DNA of 14,360 nucleotides from Bondarzewia mesenterica. Its lineage: Eukaryota; Basidiomycota; Agaricomycetes; Russulales; Bondarzewiaceae. The notes under the pieces are model-generated. The model was given only the letters and a program-made list of their open reading frames with translations, ran no database searches and was not told the DNA's origin. Where the stretch lies: contig SGPL01000206.1 in assembly GCA_004802705.1 (NCBI GenBank), positions 39,131 to 53,490 on the forward strand, read 5' to 3'. Position numbers and translations under genes: made by a program. Below, piece by piece: positions 1-8,682 of this stretch; the stretch's first letter is position 1; every line of letters begins with the position of its first letter.

Positions 1-409
1 ACGNANNNTNGGCGAGTTTTTTCCCGACGCTGNTAAAAGGATCCAAAATCGTCGGCTTGAGCCAGTGCCTATAGAAAAGGATATCGGAAACGGCAAGAAT
101 TCCGTCGGACTTCAAGTTTACTGCCCGAGTCGTATAANCGAACGGTTCGGCAAAAACTCCGGNGGAGGCGTTGTGCTCTGGGTCGACGAGAGGATCGTTT
201 GAGGAGTGATAATTNCCGTTTACCATGCAAAAGTTAAGTGTCGCTTGANAACCGTCGCCGGTGTTCGGCGTAGTCGAGAAATAGAATTTGGAGGGGGAGA
301 ATAAGGGGGTTCCTTTCACGGGANGTGGTATTTTCCCAAGATCTCGCAATTGGCAAACGTGGCGATCGTTGCNGGGGACGTGCGCGAAGCTGTCTGTCCT
401 CTCATCCAT
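1..409 (-). CDS. Unidentified protein, partial, with an apparent frame break
   Basis: I do not recognise this protein. On the minus strand an ATG at 409-407 opens a frame (starting MDERTDSFAHVP) that reads through motifs such as LGKIP, GTPLFSPSKFYFSTTP and NTGDG to HLTF near 233. It then meets a stop, but the frame shifted by one base continues without a stop to the window edge with protein-like content (NGNYHSSNDPLVDPEHNAS, VSDILFYRHWLKP, ILDPF, SVGKKL). The two parts join naturally if one base is missing from the four-base A run at 229-232, so a read error is the simplest explanation; ambiguous bases are common here. A short intron was considered, but the available acceptors do not restore the frame. 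A strong donor-like GTAAGT lies just upstream of the ATG (around 420), so the true start may be in an earlier exon. The 3' part is outside the window. Confidence 0.45.
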   Translation of the reverse strand, partial: MDERTDSFAHVPXNDRHVCQLRDLGKIPXPVKGTPLFSPSKFYFSTTPNTGDGXQATLNFCMVNXNYHSSNDPLVDPEHNASXGVFAEPFXYTTRAVNLKSDGILAVSDILFYRHWLKPTILDPFXSVGKKLAXXX

Positions 410-1048
410 GACGCTACTTACTGGCAGAGACCAGAAATGGCCGGAAGCTGAAACCAGTTAAGTTTGTCGATTTGAAGCAATGGTCATTGACCAAACNAAA
501 ACTACCTCAGACATCGATATCCAGCAGCTCCGGTTCCTATCAGGTCACATACATCATGAACTCCACGCAACACGTTCGTGAAGAAGAGACGAATTGCATC
601 ATAATGATATTTTCGAGGCACTCACCGATCTGTTCTCCGTTTCCGNTTCGCGAGCTTTCGAGAAACACTCTATTNAGCTGTCTTCAGCNCCCTTCAGNCC
701 CTCCCCCCTTCAGTGTGGTGATGAAGGACAGCAGTAAACGCATAATGTGTAAACAGAACTAAACGCGCATTGCTCCGGGAAACACTTAGTATTCACATAC
801 TTAGCTGACTGTATATTGGAATTACATACCCGCAAAACAATNCTCTGCGAATTCATTACCGTAAATGAAAGCATCTGGTNTAAGGGTGAGTTNTGCAACG
901 CGATGTCGTTTTAACCGATAANCGTTTAAGCAGTAACCGTGAAGGGCGACAGAAATGCGGGCAGCTTCAGGGTCTGATTGTATTACACGGCATCTGAACT
1001 CGGCGAGTACAGATGGGTCTGTATAGTCTTGGTGAGGCCTTGCGCGCT
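410..1048. other. Intergenic region, low-quality sequence
   Basis: This stretch separates the 5' end of the partial gene on the left from the 3' end of ADE2. It contains many ambiguous bases and frequent stops on both strands. It should hold the promoter of the left-hand gene and the ADE2 3' untranslated region. A possible extra upstream exon of the left gene, bounded by an acceptor-like TTTCAG and the donor-like GTAAGT around 420-450, cannot be resolved from sequence alone. No RNA gene or repeat was seen. Confidence 0.4.
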
Positions 1049-2987
1049 TCATCGCTTAACCTCGTACTTCTCCCAGCCCACTTGCTCCAGCTTATCCACC
1101 TTCTGCAGTACCTCCGTCTCCAACGACTTCAAGTACGCCTCCATATCATCGACCAGCTGCGGTATCCCAGCAGACAAGATGCGCACGGCAAGCAAGCCAG
1201 CATTTGTGCCGTTGTTAATAGCCACTGTCGCAACTGGAATGCCTCTCTACAAAAAAAAATGATCGGACGATATAAGAGAAAACACAGTCGGTCAACGTAC
1301 GGGCATCTGCACAATACTGTGCAGCGAATCAACGCCATCCAATGAGCTCCCCTTGACGGGAACGCCAATCACTGGCAGTGCTGTCATCGCCGCAACCATC
1401 CCCGGCAGATGCGCTGCCCCACCCGCGCCGGCAACAATCGTCCTGAGACCGCGTGCAGCGGCCGAGCGCGCGTACTCAACGAGCCTGTCGGGAGTGCGGT
1501 GAGCAGAGACGATCGTGAGCTCGTACGGAACGCCAAAGCGGTCGAGGATGTGTGCGGCGGGGAGCATGATTGGCAGGTCCGAATCAGAGCCCATGATAAT
1601 CCCAACCAGTGGATGTCTGTGCGCGAGCCCTGATCCTGGGACTGGCGCGGCAGGTGCGTAGCGCTCGAGCTCCGCAGCTGAGCTTCCTCCAGGCAAGCGT
1701 TCGAGAAGCAGGCGCAGGCGCGAGCGCAGCTGCGCATCCGAGTCGGCGACGAGAGTAATGTGCCCCATTTTGCGGCCCTTGCGGCACTCGGATTTTCCAT
1801 AAAGGTGTACGGATGCGCCTGAGATAGTGAGAGCATACGCAGCAAAGGAGGTGACTTCGGACATGGAGGAGGACGCGCCGAGGAGATTGAGCATGGCTGT
1901 GGAAGGGACTTTGAGTGAGGGCGAGCCGAGGGGAAGGGAGAGGATGGCGCGGAGGTGATTTTCATATTGAGAGGTCTCGCAGGCTTCAATAGTGTAATGG
2001 CCAGAGTTGTGAGGTCTGGGTGCGATCTCATTTACAAGGATATGACCTGGGCTGCAATGAGACGGTCGAATTATGGGGGCTGGTAGAAAATCGTACCGTC
2101 TTCAAGAAGGAACATCTCAACACCAAAAACACCAGCACCGCTCAAGGACTTGATGGCATTTTCTGCCACATCGCGAGCCCGCGATGACAGATTCGCGTCT
2201 CGGCTACGTAGAGGGGCGAAGACGAGATGACAGATATTGTCCTTTTGGACTGTCTCGACGACAGGGTATGAAAGGACGTCGCCAGAGACAGTGCGCACGA
2301 CCATCACCGCGATCTCCTTCACGAAGGGTATCCATTTTTCAGCATAAAGAGGACGGTCTCCGAGGAACGCGATTGCCTCCTGCGCCTGCGATAGTTCACG
2401 CAGGACGAAATTGCCCCGCCCATCGTAAGCAAGCGTCTTAGTCTTCAGCATCAGAGGGAGGCCGAGCCGTTTCGCTGCGCTCTGCACAGATTCCACAGTG
2501 GATTCAACGGATAGTGACTGGGCGACAGGGGATCCATGGAACTGTAGATACTCTTTTTGACGATATTTGTCCTGAATTATGCGAATTGTCGAGGGACTCG
2601 GATGAACCTGCACATTGCTCGTCCTCTGAACTTCTTCGAGGACCTCTGCGTTCACATGCTCGATCTCCACTGTCAAAACATCTACCTTTGAAGCCAGTTC
2701 CTTGATCTTCTCTGGATCTGAAAATGAGCCGTCGATGTGTGCGCGATTCGACGACGCGTGCGAGACGATCTGTTTTGCCGGGCCGCTCTTGCCTACGTCG
2801 AGAATGATCACATTGATGTTGAGCAGAGATGCAGATGCGGCGAGCATACGGCCCAGTTGGCCTCCACCTGCATGGACAATAGTTATTTATTGTATTGCAG
2901 GGCACAATGGCTGTCTACAAAATCCTTGAGATGAAATGGATCCTGGAAGTCGCTCCTACCTAATATTCCAACCACCCTTGAGTCCAT
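1049..2987 (-). CDS. ADE2: Phosphoribosylaminoimidazole carboxylase, fused PurK-PurE (Ade2)
   Basis: Cytosolic purine-synthesis enzyme that converts aminoimidazole ribonucleotide (AIR) to its carboxylated form CAIR. Four exons: 2987-2960, 2867-2097, 2046-1301 and 1246-1049, giving 580 residues (yeast Ade2 is 571). Introns are 92, 50 and 54 bases and all splice in frame. The N-terminal ATP-grasp half (PurK-like) starts with [13 protein letters not shown]; exon 1 supplies only the first nine codons plus one base. It continues with [33 protein letters not shown] and [17 protein letters not shown] (about 272-288). [16 protein letters not shown] closes this half. The PurE half runs from about residue 412, with the substrate-loop motifs [10 protein letters not shown] (418-427), [30 protein letters not shown] and [12 protein letters not shown]. 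The ATG at 2987 is the first in-frame ATG and sits where homologues begin. The domain order is the normal fungal one, and no catalytic motif looks damaged. Confidence 0.97.
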
Positions 2988-3091
2988 TTTCGTCAGTGGT
3001 GGCACTCCAAAGGTATTTCTGTGCCACGCAAGGAAAGAAGAGTGAGAGGAGAAATGAAATACTCCGAAATTTGCGACATCTTTAGCACACT

Positions 3092-3099
3092 TCACGTGA
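3092..3099. promoter_or_regulatory. TCACGTGA palindrome upstream of ADE2
   Basis: A perfect 8-base palindrome with a CACGTG core lies 105 bases upstream of the ADE2 start codon. CACGTG is the classic site of bHLH factors, such as Cbf1 in yeasts. That role here is inferred from position and from a second identical copy in the same intergenic region. Confidence 0.45.
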
Positions 3100-3162
3100 C
3101 ATCCACTCGTGAATTTCAGCCGCCTCCGACAGGACCCCCGATAATAGGCGGAGGGGGTTTGA

Positions 3163-3275
3163 GACGGATTTTGGCCAAAAGGCCTTTTAGCTGGTGGACG
3201 GATTTTAGCCTAAATAGGCCAACATCTGGTGGATGGAGGGCTGAAACATCAAAATTTTCTGCCGAACTGGTGGAT
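3163..3275. repeat. Degenerate tandem-like repeat (three to four units of about 34-41 bases)
   Basis: The first two units begin GACGGATTTT at 3163 and at 3197, each followed by a TRGCC..AAAGGCC-like segment. CTGGTGGA occurs at the unit junctions near 3191, 3226 and 3267, giving periods of about 34, 35 and 41 bases. The first unit contains the perfect 12-base palindrome AAAAGGCCTTTT (3177-3188). Later units diverge increasingly. It may be a decayed minisatellite or the remnant of a mobile-element end; no coding capacity was found. Confidence 0.5.
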
Positions 3276-3535
3276 AGGGTATCAAACCTCTATTACATTC
3301 CAAAAAAATCGTAAAAATTGTATTTAAATCACAATAAAATCTCGAGAATAACTAGCGTCTGGTATATTCATACTGCCCCGCNCTCGCAGGCTTTTATATA
3401 CGTAGGATATCAAAGCTGAGCCACTAAAACAGAGACAAAAGGAAACGAGGCCATTGAGAACGAGAAACGTAGCTTGTAAGTGAGACATGGCCACCGTGGC
3501 GCGTTCGCGCTTTGGTCACAGGACAAAGCGGACCG

Positions 3536-3543
3536 TCACGTGA
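3536..3543. promoter_or_regulatory. TCACGTGA palindrome upstream of uS7m
   Basis: Second perfect TCACGTGA copy, about 185 bases upstream of the uS7m start codon and in a GC-rich segment. It probably lies in the core promoter of the mitoribosomal gene, because a likely 5'-untranslated intron begins about 95 bases downstream. The regulatory role is inferred. Confidence 0.45.
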
Positions 3544-3727
3544 TCCGCCGCATTGACCCCGAGCAACACACCCCCTCTACACTTGCTCGATCCAGCTTTC
3601 CGAGCTGAAGTAGACCTCGAAGTTCGAACAAGACATTGTGAGTATGTTATGTTTGCCAGCAACTTGTGTTGTCTTACTCACTGCTTGAATTGCCTTCAGT
3701 TACTTAGCTTGTGTCAGGGTGCCGACC

Positions 3728-4427
3728 ATGCTCTCTCCTCTACGACAGGCAGCTTGCAGGTCCCTCCCTAGGGTCTCCTTCGCACGCACCATCTCCGTTC
3801 TCTCCGACACCACCCTCGGTGATGGCCTCAGACACCTCGACATTCCCGAAAGCCCCATCAAAATTCTTCCTATAGCTGAGGCCACTTTACCCACCCCTCC
3901 GCCCTCCACCCTCCTGCGCCCGGGCCAGCCGCCCATCCTCGACATTCCCCCAGCCGAAGACCCCCTGCTCAGCTACCTGACGAACAGCATCATGAAACAC
4001 GGCAACCGCAAGCGCGCGGCACGCATCGTCTCACGCACCCTCCTCTGGATACACACCTTCACTCGCGCCCCGCCACTCCCCATCCTCCGAAAAGCCATCA
4101 TCGACGCTTCGCCCTTCGTACGCGCCATGACACATCGCCACGGCGCCAAGAACGTCTCGATGCCCATCGCGCTCAGCGAGAAGCAGCGCACGCGTTTTGC
4201 AGTGCAGTGGGTCCTTAAGGAGAGTCGGAATAAGAGCGGCCAGACCTTGGAGGAGCGGCTCGCGAGGGAGATCATCGCCGTGATTCAGGGCTCCACCAAA
4301 GTGTTGGAAAATAAAGCACGCGTGCATGATTTCGCGACGGCTAACAGGTAAGTTGTATTCCATTCCGTAATGAGATGAATTCGTACTGACGAAATGTAAT
4401 AGAGGAAACGCACAGACACGGGTATAA
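3728..4427 (+). CDS. Mitochondrial small-subunit ribosomal protein uS7m
   Basis: Component of the 37S/28S mitoribosomal small subunit that binds the 3' domain of the small rRNA. Two exons, 3728-4347 and 4403-4427, encode 214 residues. The N-terminus (MLSPLRQAACRSLPRVSFART) is rich in Arg, Ser and Ala with no early acidic residue, as expected of a mitochondrial import signal. The S7 fold covers about residues 75-214, with the conserved segments IMKHGNRKRAARIV, RHGAKNVSMPIALSEKQRTR and FAVQWVLKES. The last 25-base exon adds GNAQTRV after DFATANR, which restores the usual S7 ending. The 55-base intron has a consensus donor (CAG/GTAAGT). If it is retained, a stop follows immediately after Arg, so a slightly shorter protein would result. 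The ATG at 3728 has a good context (GCCGACCATG). It is divergent from ADE2 and convergent with the adaptin gene. Confidence 0.93.
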
Positions 4428-4630
4428 TGAGCCCATTTGTCCGTTCACCCACATCTCGTCGTTTTTCATACAGTATACGGTTTCTGCTATATCTTGTTAT
4501 GCTGGGTAATGTCATACACTGTTGCCGTCGACCTTCGCTTTCCAGACTGCTACCATGAGTTGCTCTGAGGGAACATCCATTTATCGTAAGGATATAACCA
4601 AGATACTTGCAGTAGCCCGTTCAGCGCCCT
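4428..4630. other. Convergent 3' flanks of uS7m and the adaptin gene
   Basis: About 200 bases between two convergent stop codons. They must contain both 3' untranslated regions and polyadenylation signals, so the transcripts probably come close or overlap. No distinct polyadenylation motif or gene was identified. Confidence 0.5.
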
Positions 4631-7600
4631 TCAATCACTCAGTGTCCTCTTGACATCCGTGAACAACTTCTCATCGTCACACCTCAGCCGCCACAAACAC
4701 CCATCCTCGTCACTCTCCCTCAACCTCAGTGCTGCACTCCCTCGACCAAATTTCGTGTCCTCCAGCGGGTACGATAACAGGACTTTCAGCTCGCCTGCAA
4801 AAAAGGACTTATCAGCTAGGAACGCGGTCAAAAATATCGTGGAGCCACATACCCTCGAACGGCGGCTGATCCGCCGACAACACGACCATCCGATATTGCA
4901 GACCCTGCAGCCGCCGAATGACACTGTCCGTAGGAACCTCGCACCACCCCCGTGCCTCGTACTTCTTCAGCGCGTTCCACGACCCTTCAAAGTCGTGTTC
5001 CGGCCTCTCCGGTTCGTCCTCAGCTGTTGATGTACGGAATCCAGGTTGGGCAAGCGCGTGGTCAAGCGAGACGGTGGGATCCGAGATGAAGGGTGAGTCA
5101 AGGCTAATGAGGTCGATGCGAGAACCCTGTTATGCAGAGCACATGGCATTTCGTGAGATGTGTTGCTTTTCTTTCTTTCCCATAGATAATTATATGATTA
5201 GCAGACATACCATGAGATCAACCGGTGTTGGCTGCTTCGGGGAGATAGTGCTGATGCGCACCCGACTTGCCTACAAAAACAGTAAGAAAATCTCTGCGCA
5301 GTCCGATATAATGAAAGTAAGGACTACACACATTTCTTAGTTCCTCGCTTCCTGCCATGAGTGCTAATTGGCCCGGCGTGACCGTCCTCCCGACCCCTGT
5401 CCCATCATCGCGCCCACTTAGTGCACTCTCGGGCCGTAGATCATCAGAGATAGTAGAGCGCGTGCTGCTAACTGTCTGCGTGCTTGACGAGCGTCGGATG
5501 CGCGCGCGTGAGGACGACGGAGGTGGAGCATCATATGCGGCGTAGCGCAGCTTGCTAGATGATGAGGCACGGGGAGATGTTGAGGGGGGCGACGGGGGTG
5601 AGACGTGGACGGAAGGGGAAGGGTTGGAAGGCTGCTCATGCTGGTGGGATTCAAGGGAGAGGAGGAAGTCAGGGAGCTGGGAGTGGTGTATTTGTCATGC
5701 TGGTAGAGAAAGGACGAAAAAAAAGATGACGAACGGAATGTGATCTAGCACTTGATGCAATTCGCTTGAGGACAACAGGTTGGCTACAGAGAGCGATAAA
5801 TTGGGCACACCGCTGGATAGTAAAGTCCACTCAATCAGTACAATCATTCGACGAACATAAAATCGGCCTAGAGGACTCACACGCTGTATATGTCTGCCAG
5901 ACATTTGATTCAATACTTTCACATCCTCAACGACCTCAGGAGGTATTTTGTCACATTCAGCCGCCAGCCGCAGCATTGCAAGTAAGCAAGCCTCCTGTAT
6001 GGATGCTTTTGCGATGCTTTAGCATCAACATCGATTACGGCACGAACTCCGCGCATGAATCTCACCGGAATATTGCCTCAGCTTCTTCTGTATACCCAAC
6101 AACAGTTGGACGGGCGATACCGAGACACGTCCGGCATACTCACAGGCCAGCGCACTGACAATGAGCATGAGCGAAGAGCCATATTGCTCGTCTGCGTCCG
6201 TGACCAGAGTCAACAACGTAGTAGCTGCGCTTAACCCAAACGACACTTCACCTGCATTCACAAGTGAGTTGAGCCCGAAACATCATCACCTGAGATGAAG
6301 CGCCCACTGACCGTCTCGGATGTGCGTGAGGACCTGCTCGACAGCATGTTCCAAAACTCGACGACCGCCCTGGTCTCCAGAGTCGTCTCCGAACTTGTTG
6401 AATATGTCTTTAACATGATGGGCATACAATTCTCCGTCCAACCCAGACATCACATCGCCGATTTCAAGTAGACGCGCGACGCCCTCATCCCGATGCACCG
6501 ATGACAACGTATTCGAGACTTGGGAGAAATAAGAGCTGACAATGGTTTGATCGACACTCGACAGAATTCGGAGCGTCTTGACCGCGAAGTGAGAAAGATG
6601 AGCTCATGACATACATGGTAAGCGATCGCTAGAAACCAACCTTCCTACGAATTGCGGCATCGGGAGATTCGAGGAATTGCATGACACGTTCGACCTCCCA
6701 GCCATCAAGCACAGCAGGCCAGTTGGGCATCGTCCCAGCCCACAGAACCGGATCGACGCATTCGAGACATGAGAGAAAGAGATATTGCTCATTGGGGTCT
6801 TCGGAAGTGATAAGGTGGCGCATTTGAACGATGGGGGAAGAGGCGGGAGTGTTGATGAGAGAAGTGAGGATGTCAAGCGGGGTATGTTGCAGAAGGAGGA
6901 AGCACTCGTAGAGAAGAGCTAAGGTGCACATTTGGTAAGAAAGTTATGAAAAATGGTAATTAAGAATTCACCATGTGATTGGATGTGGTTACCCGCCAAG
7001 CGTTGAAGGAGCTCGAGGGTTACCATAGCCGCTTCCTGTGAGGGTCTGTGAAATAGTTATTGAAGCTTCTTGACCAGGACCTAGTTTTTGGGCTCACACC
7101 ATGAAAGAAATGAGATGTAACGTCCGCTGCGTAATTTGCCTCGCCGTAGGAGAAGTTGCAACAGACTGGCTCGATCGTTTGAATATTTTCATAATCTCCT
7201 TCATCGTGTTTTCTCCAAGGAGGTTGTTCTGGCACATGCAACTTCAGAAGAACAACTAATGACAGCATAAGTGATATCTCACCTCGTAAAGAAGAGAACA
7301 TGCTGTGATAGCTGCCGAAACTACCACGTCATCGGTATCTCTCAGGCGCTTAGATATCTCCCGAGACATCCATTGCAACATCGAAGGATCGTGGACAGCC
7401 AAAGCCCGTATACACAATAGGACTCTTCGGCGGACGTGCGGCCTATGATGCGCTCAGATTTTGATATACAAAAAACAGTGAAGGAACACATACTGACGAG
7501 TTGTGTGACAGAAGGTCGTGCAGACGCGATTGGACTGCTGGTATCACATCTTCCCAAGGGCTTTGGATGATATAGTCCAATGCAAGACACATCCGAGAAG

Positions 7601-8173
7601 TCTTGATACTTTCCAGGTCCTGTAACATTGATATGAGCCATAAGTACGAGAGGATTGACAGAAACTAAGGGGGGGAGGGAACATATTACTTTGCGCACAG
7701 TGTTCACGAGCATGAGATGGAGCTCGTGGTTTGACGGCATCATCTCAGCACAAAATAGATATCCTGCATTCACCGTTTTAAATAAAACACGAATCAAATT
7801 GAACAGTGCTCAGCTACCAATTCTTCGCTCGTGAATGGACGTGCCCACCTCTGCCAAATTAACAGCATGAGGGAGCGCGAACTCCATCGCGTTGACCAGC
7901 ATTCCAGAACTGACTGCCATAGAGCAATAGAGCAGCAGGATGAGACACTCTCTGCATTGTTTCTGCCGGCGAGATTAACATTATCTGGGGTCCAGATGGT
8001 GGTTGCAAACTTACTGATGATAGTCCAGGACGCGACAGGCGATCACGGAGGGAGTCGACCTCAGCCATCAGGTATTTGTCGGCTTCCTGCGCCGTCGCTG
8101 CCCCTTCTACATTACGCACCAGAGCATAGTGGGTACGGCTGAGCGCGCCAGAAGATATGAATGGAATTTCCAT
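4631..8173 (-). CDS. AP-4 epsilon-like adaptin large subunit
   Basis: Predicted large subunit of a clathrin-independent adaptor complex that sorts cargo at the trans-Golgi. Sixteen exons: 8173-8015, 7962-7818, 7763-7690, 7619-7498, 7442-7283, 7228-7098, 7045-6993, 6918-6641, 6576-6312, 6251-6066, 6005-5881, 5812-5735, 5676-5332, 5270-5211, 5126-4853, 4794-4631; together 872 residues, all phases consistent. Residues 1-590 form an alpha-helical adaptin trunk: EADKYLMAEVDSLRDRL, KQCRECLILLLYC, HAVNLAEV, ERRIGYLFCAEMMP, HELHLMLVNTVRKDL, LLSHNSPHVRRR, ALLYECFLLL and SPDAAIRRKTLRIL follow the order seen in gamma/epsilon adaptins. A Ser/Pro-rich linker spans about 600-710. The C-terminal 115 residues (ARGWCEVPTDSVIRRLQGL ... 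ALRLRESDEDGCLWRLRC) resemble the epsilon appendage platform. The exon joins around 7283-6918 are the least certain. AP-1 gamma is the main alternative, but the C-terminus does not look like a gamma ear. Confidence 0.8.
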
Positions 8174-8682
8174 GATTGGAACGAGGGGCGAAGCAGCTCA
8201 AGAATTCAGCGGGGCGCATTCACAGGAATCGCAGTCACTGCCACGGCGCTTTCAGGCACGTGCACGGGGTTTCTTGACGGATATCCAGTAGCAGGACCAT
8301 AGGTACGAGGGAGTGATAATTTGCAACTTTCCATTGAAAGACTATCTTAATGACTCTTGAGGGTCCTTGACGCCAATAATATGGAGCGTAATTACATTAG
8401 TATAAGAGCAGGAACATTGGAGCACGCACGTAAGTATACAAATGCACGATCAAACTGTTGAACCAGACGGCGAGTACTAGGTACTTCTAACATATATACA
8501 TGCATCATACTGTACGTATGCAACGACGAGAGGAAAGCATGCGAGGTTGTAACGGATGGACACGGACAGCAATGTCCGTGGCAAGAAAAGGGTATGAACG
8601 TGCCGGATATGCAGTAAAATATCTGGATTGAATATCAGATATAGATTCATACCATGATGAGGACCATTGCCTATGTGCATGC
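8174..8682. other. Intergenic region between the CTL gene 3' end and the adaptin gene 5' end
   Basis: About 510 bases with both neighbours on the minus strand. It should hold the 3' untranslated region of the CTL gene (right part) and the promoter of the adaptin gene (left part). A CACGTG site at 8257-8262 lies about 85 bases upstream of the adaptin start. The middle contains an AT-rich stretch with alternating purine-pyrimidine steps around 8490-8520. No gene is supported. Confidence 0.5.
8257..8262. promoter_or_regulatory. CACGTG site upstream of the adaptin gene
   Basis: A palindromic CACGTG core about 85 bases upstream of the adaptin-like start codon, the same core as in the two TCACGTGA sites between ADE2 and uS7m. 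Here the flanks are G and C rather than T and A, so it may bind a different factor or occur by chance. Confidence 0.3.

Larger units (their letters stand above)
2988..3727. other. Divergent intergenic region between ADE2 and the uS7m gene
   Basis: About 740 bases separate two divergently transcribed genes, so both promoters must lie here. It holds two perfect TCACGTGA palindromes (3092-3099 and 3536-3543), a degenerate repeat array (about 3163-3275), a TATA-like TTTTATATA around 3392-3400, and a possible 5'-untranslated intron of the uS7m gene with donor GTGAGT at 3638 and acceptor CTTCAG ending near 3700. No extended coding region is convincing. Confidence 0.6.

Noticed and set aside
822..1052. 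Minus-strand open frame whose ATG overlaps the ADE2 stop (ATGA)
   Set aside because: It lies in the ADE2 3' untranslated region, contains ambiguous bases and no recognised motif. An ATGA overlap has no coupling meaning in a fungal nuclear gene.
2960..3095. Possible N-terminal extension of ADE2 in frame upstream of 2987
   Set aside because: The frame is open but its upstream end is a GTG, not an ATG. The first ATG in frame is 2987, which is where Ade2 proteins normally begin.
3719..3727. Upstream GTG start for uS7m
   Set aside because: The ATG at 3728 has a good context and starts a typical mitochondrial import signal; GTG starts are not expected here.
4650..5340. Plus-strand open frames of 126 and 140 codons
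   Set aside because: They are antisense shadows of adaptin exons 13-16, whose minus-strand product is conserved and joins in phase.
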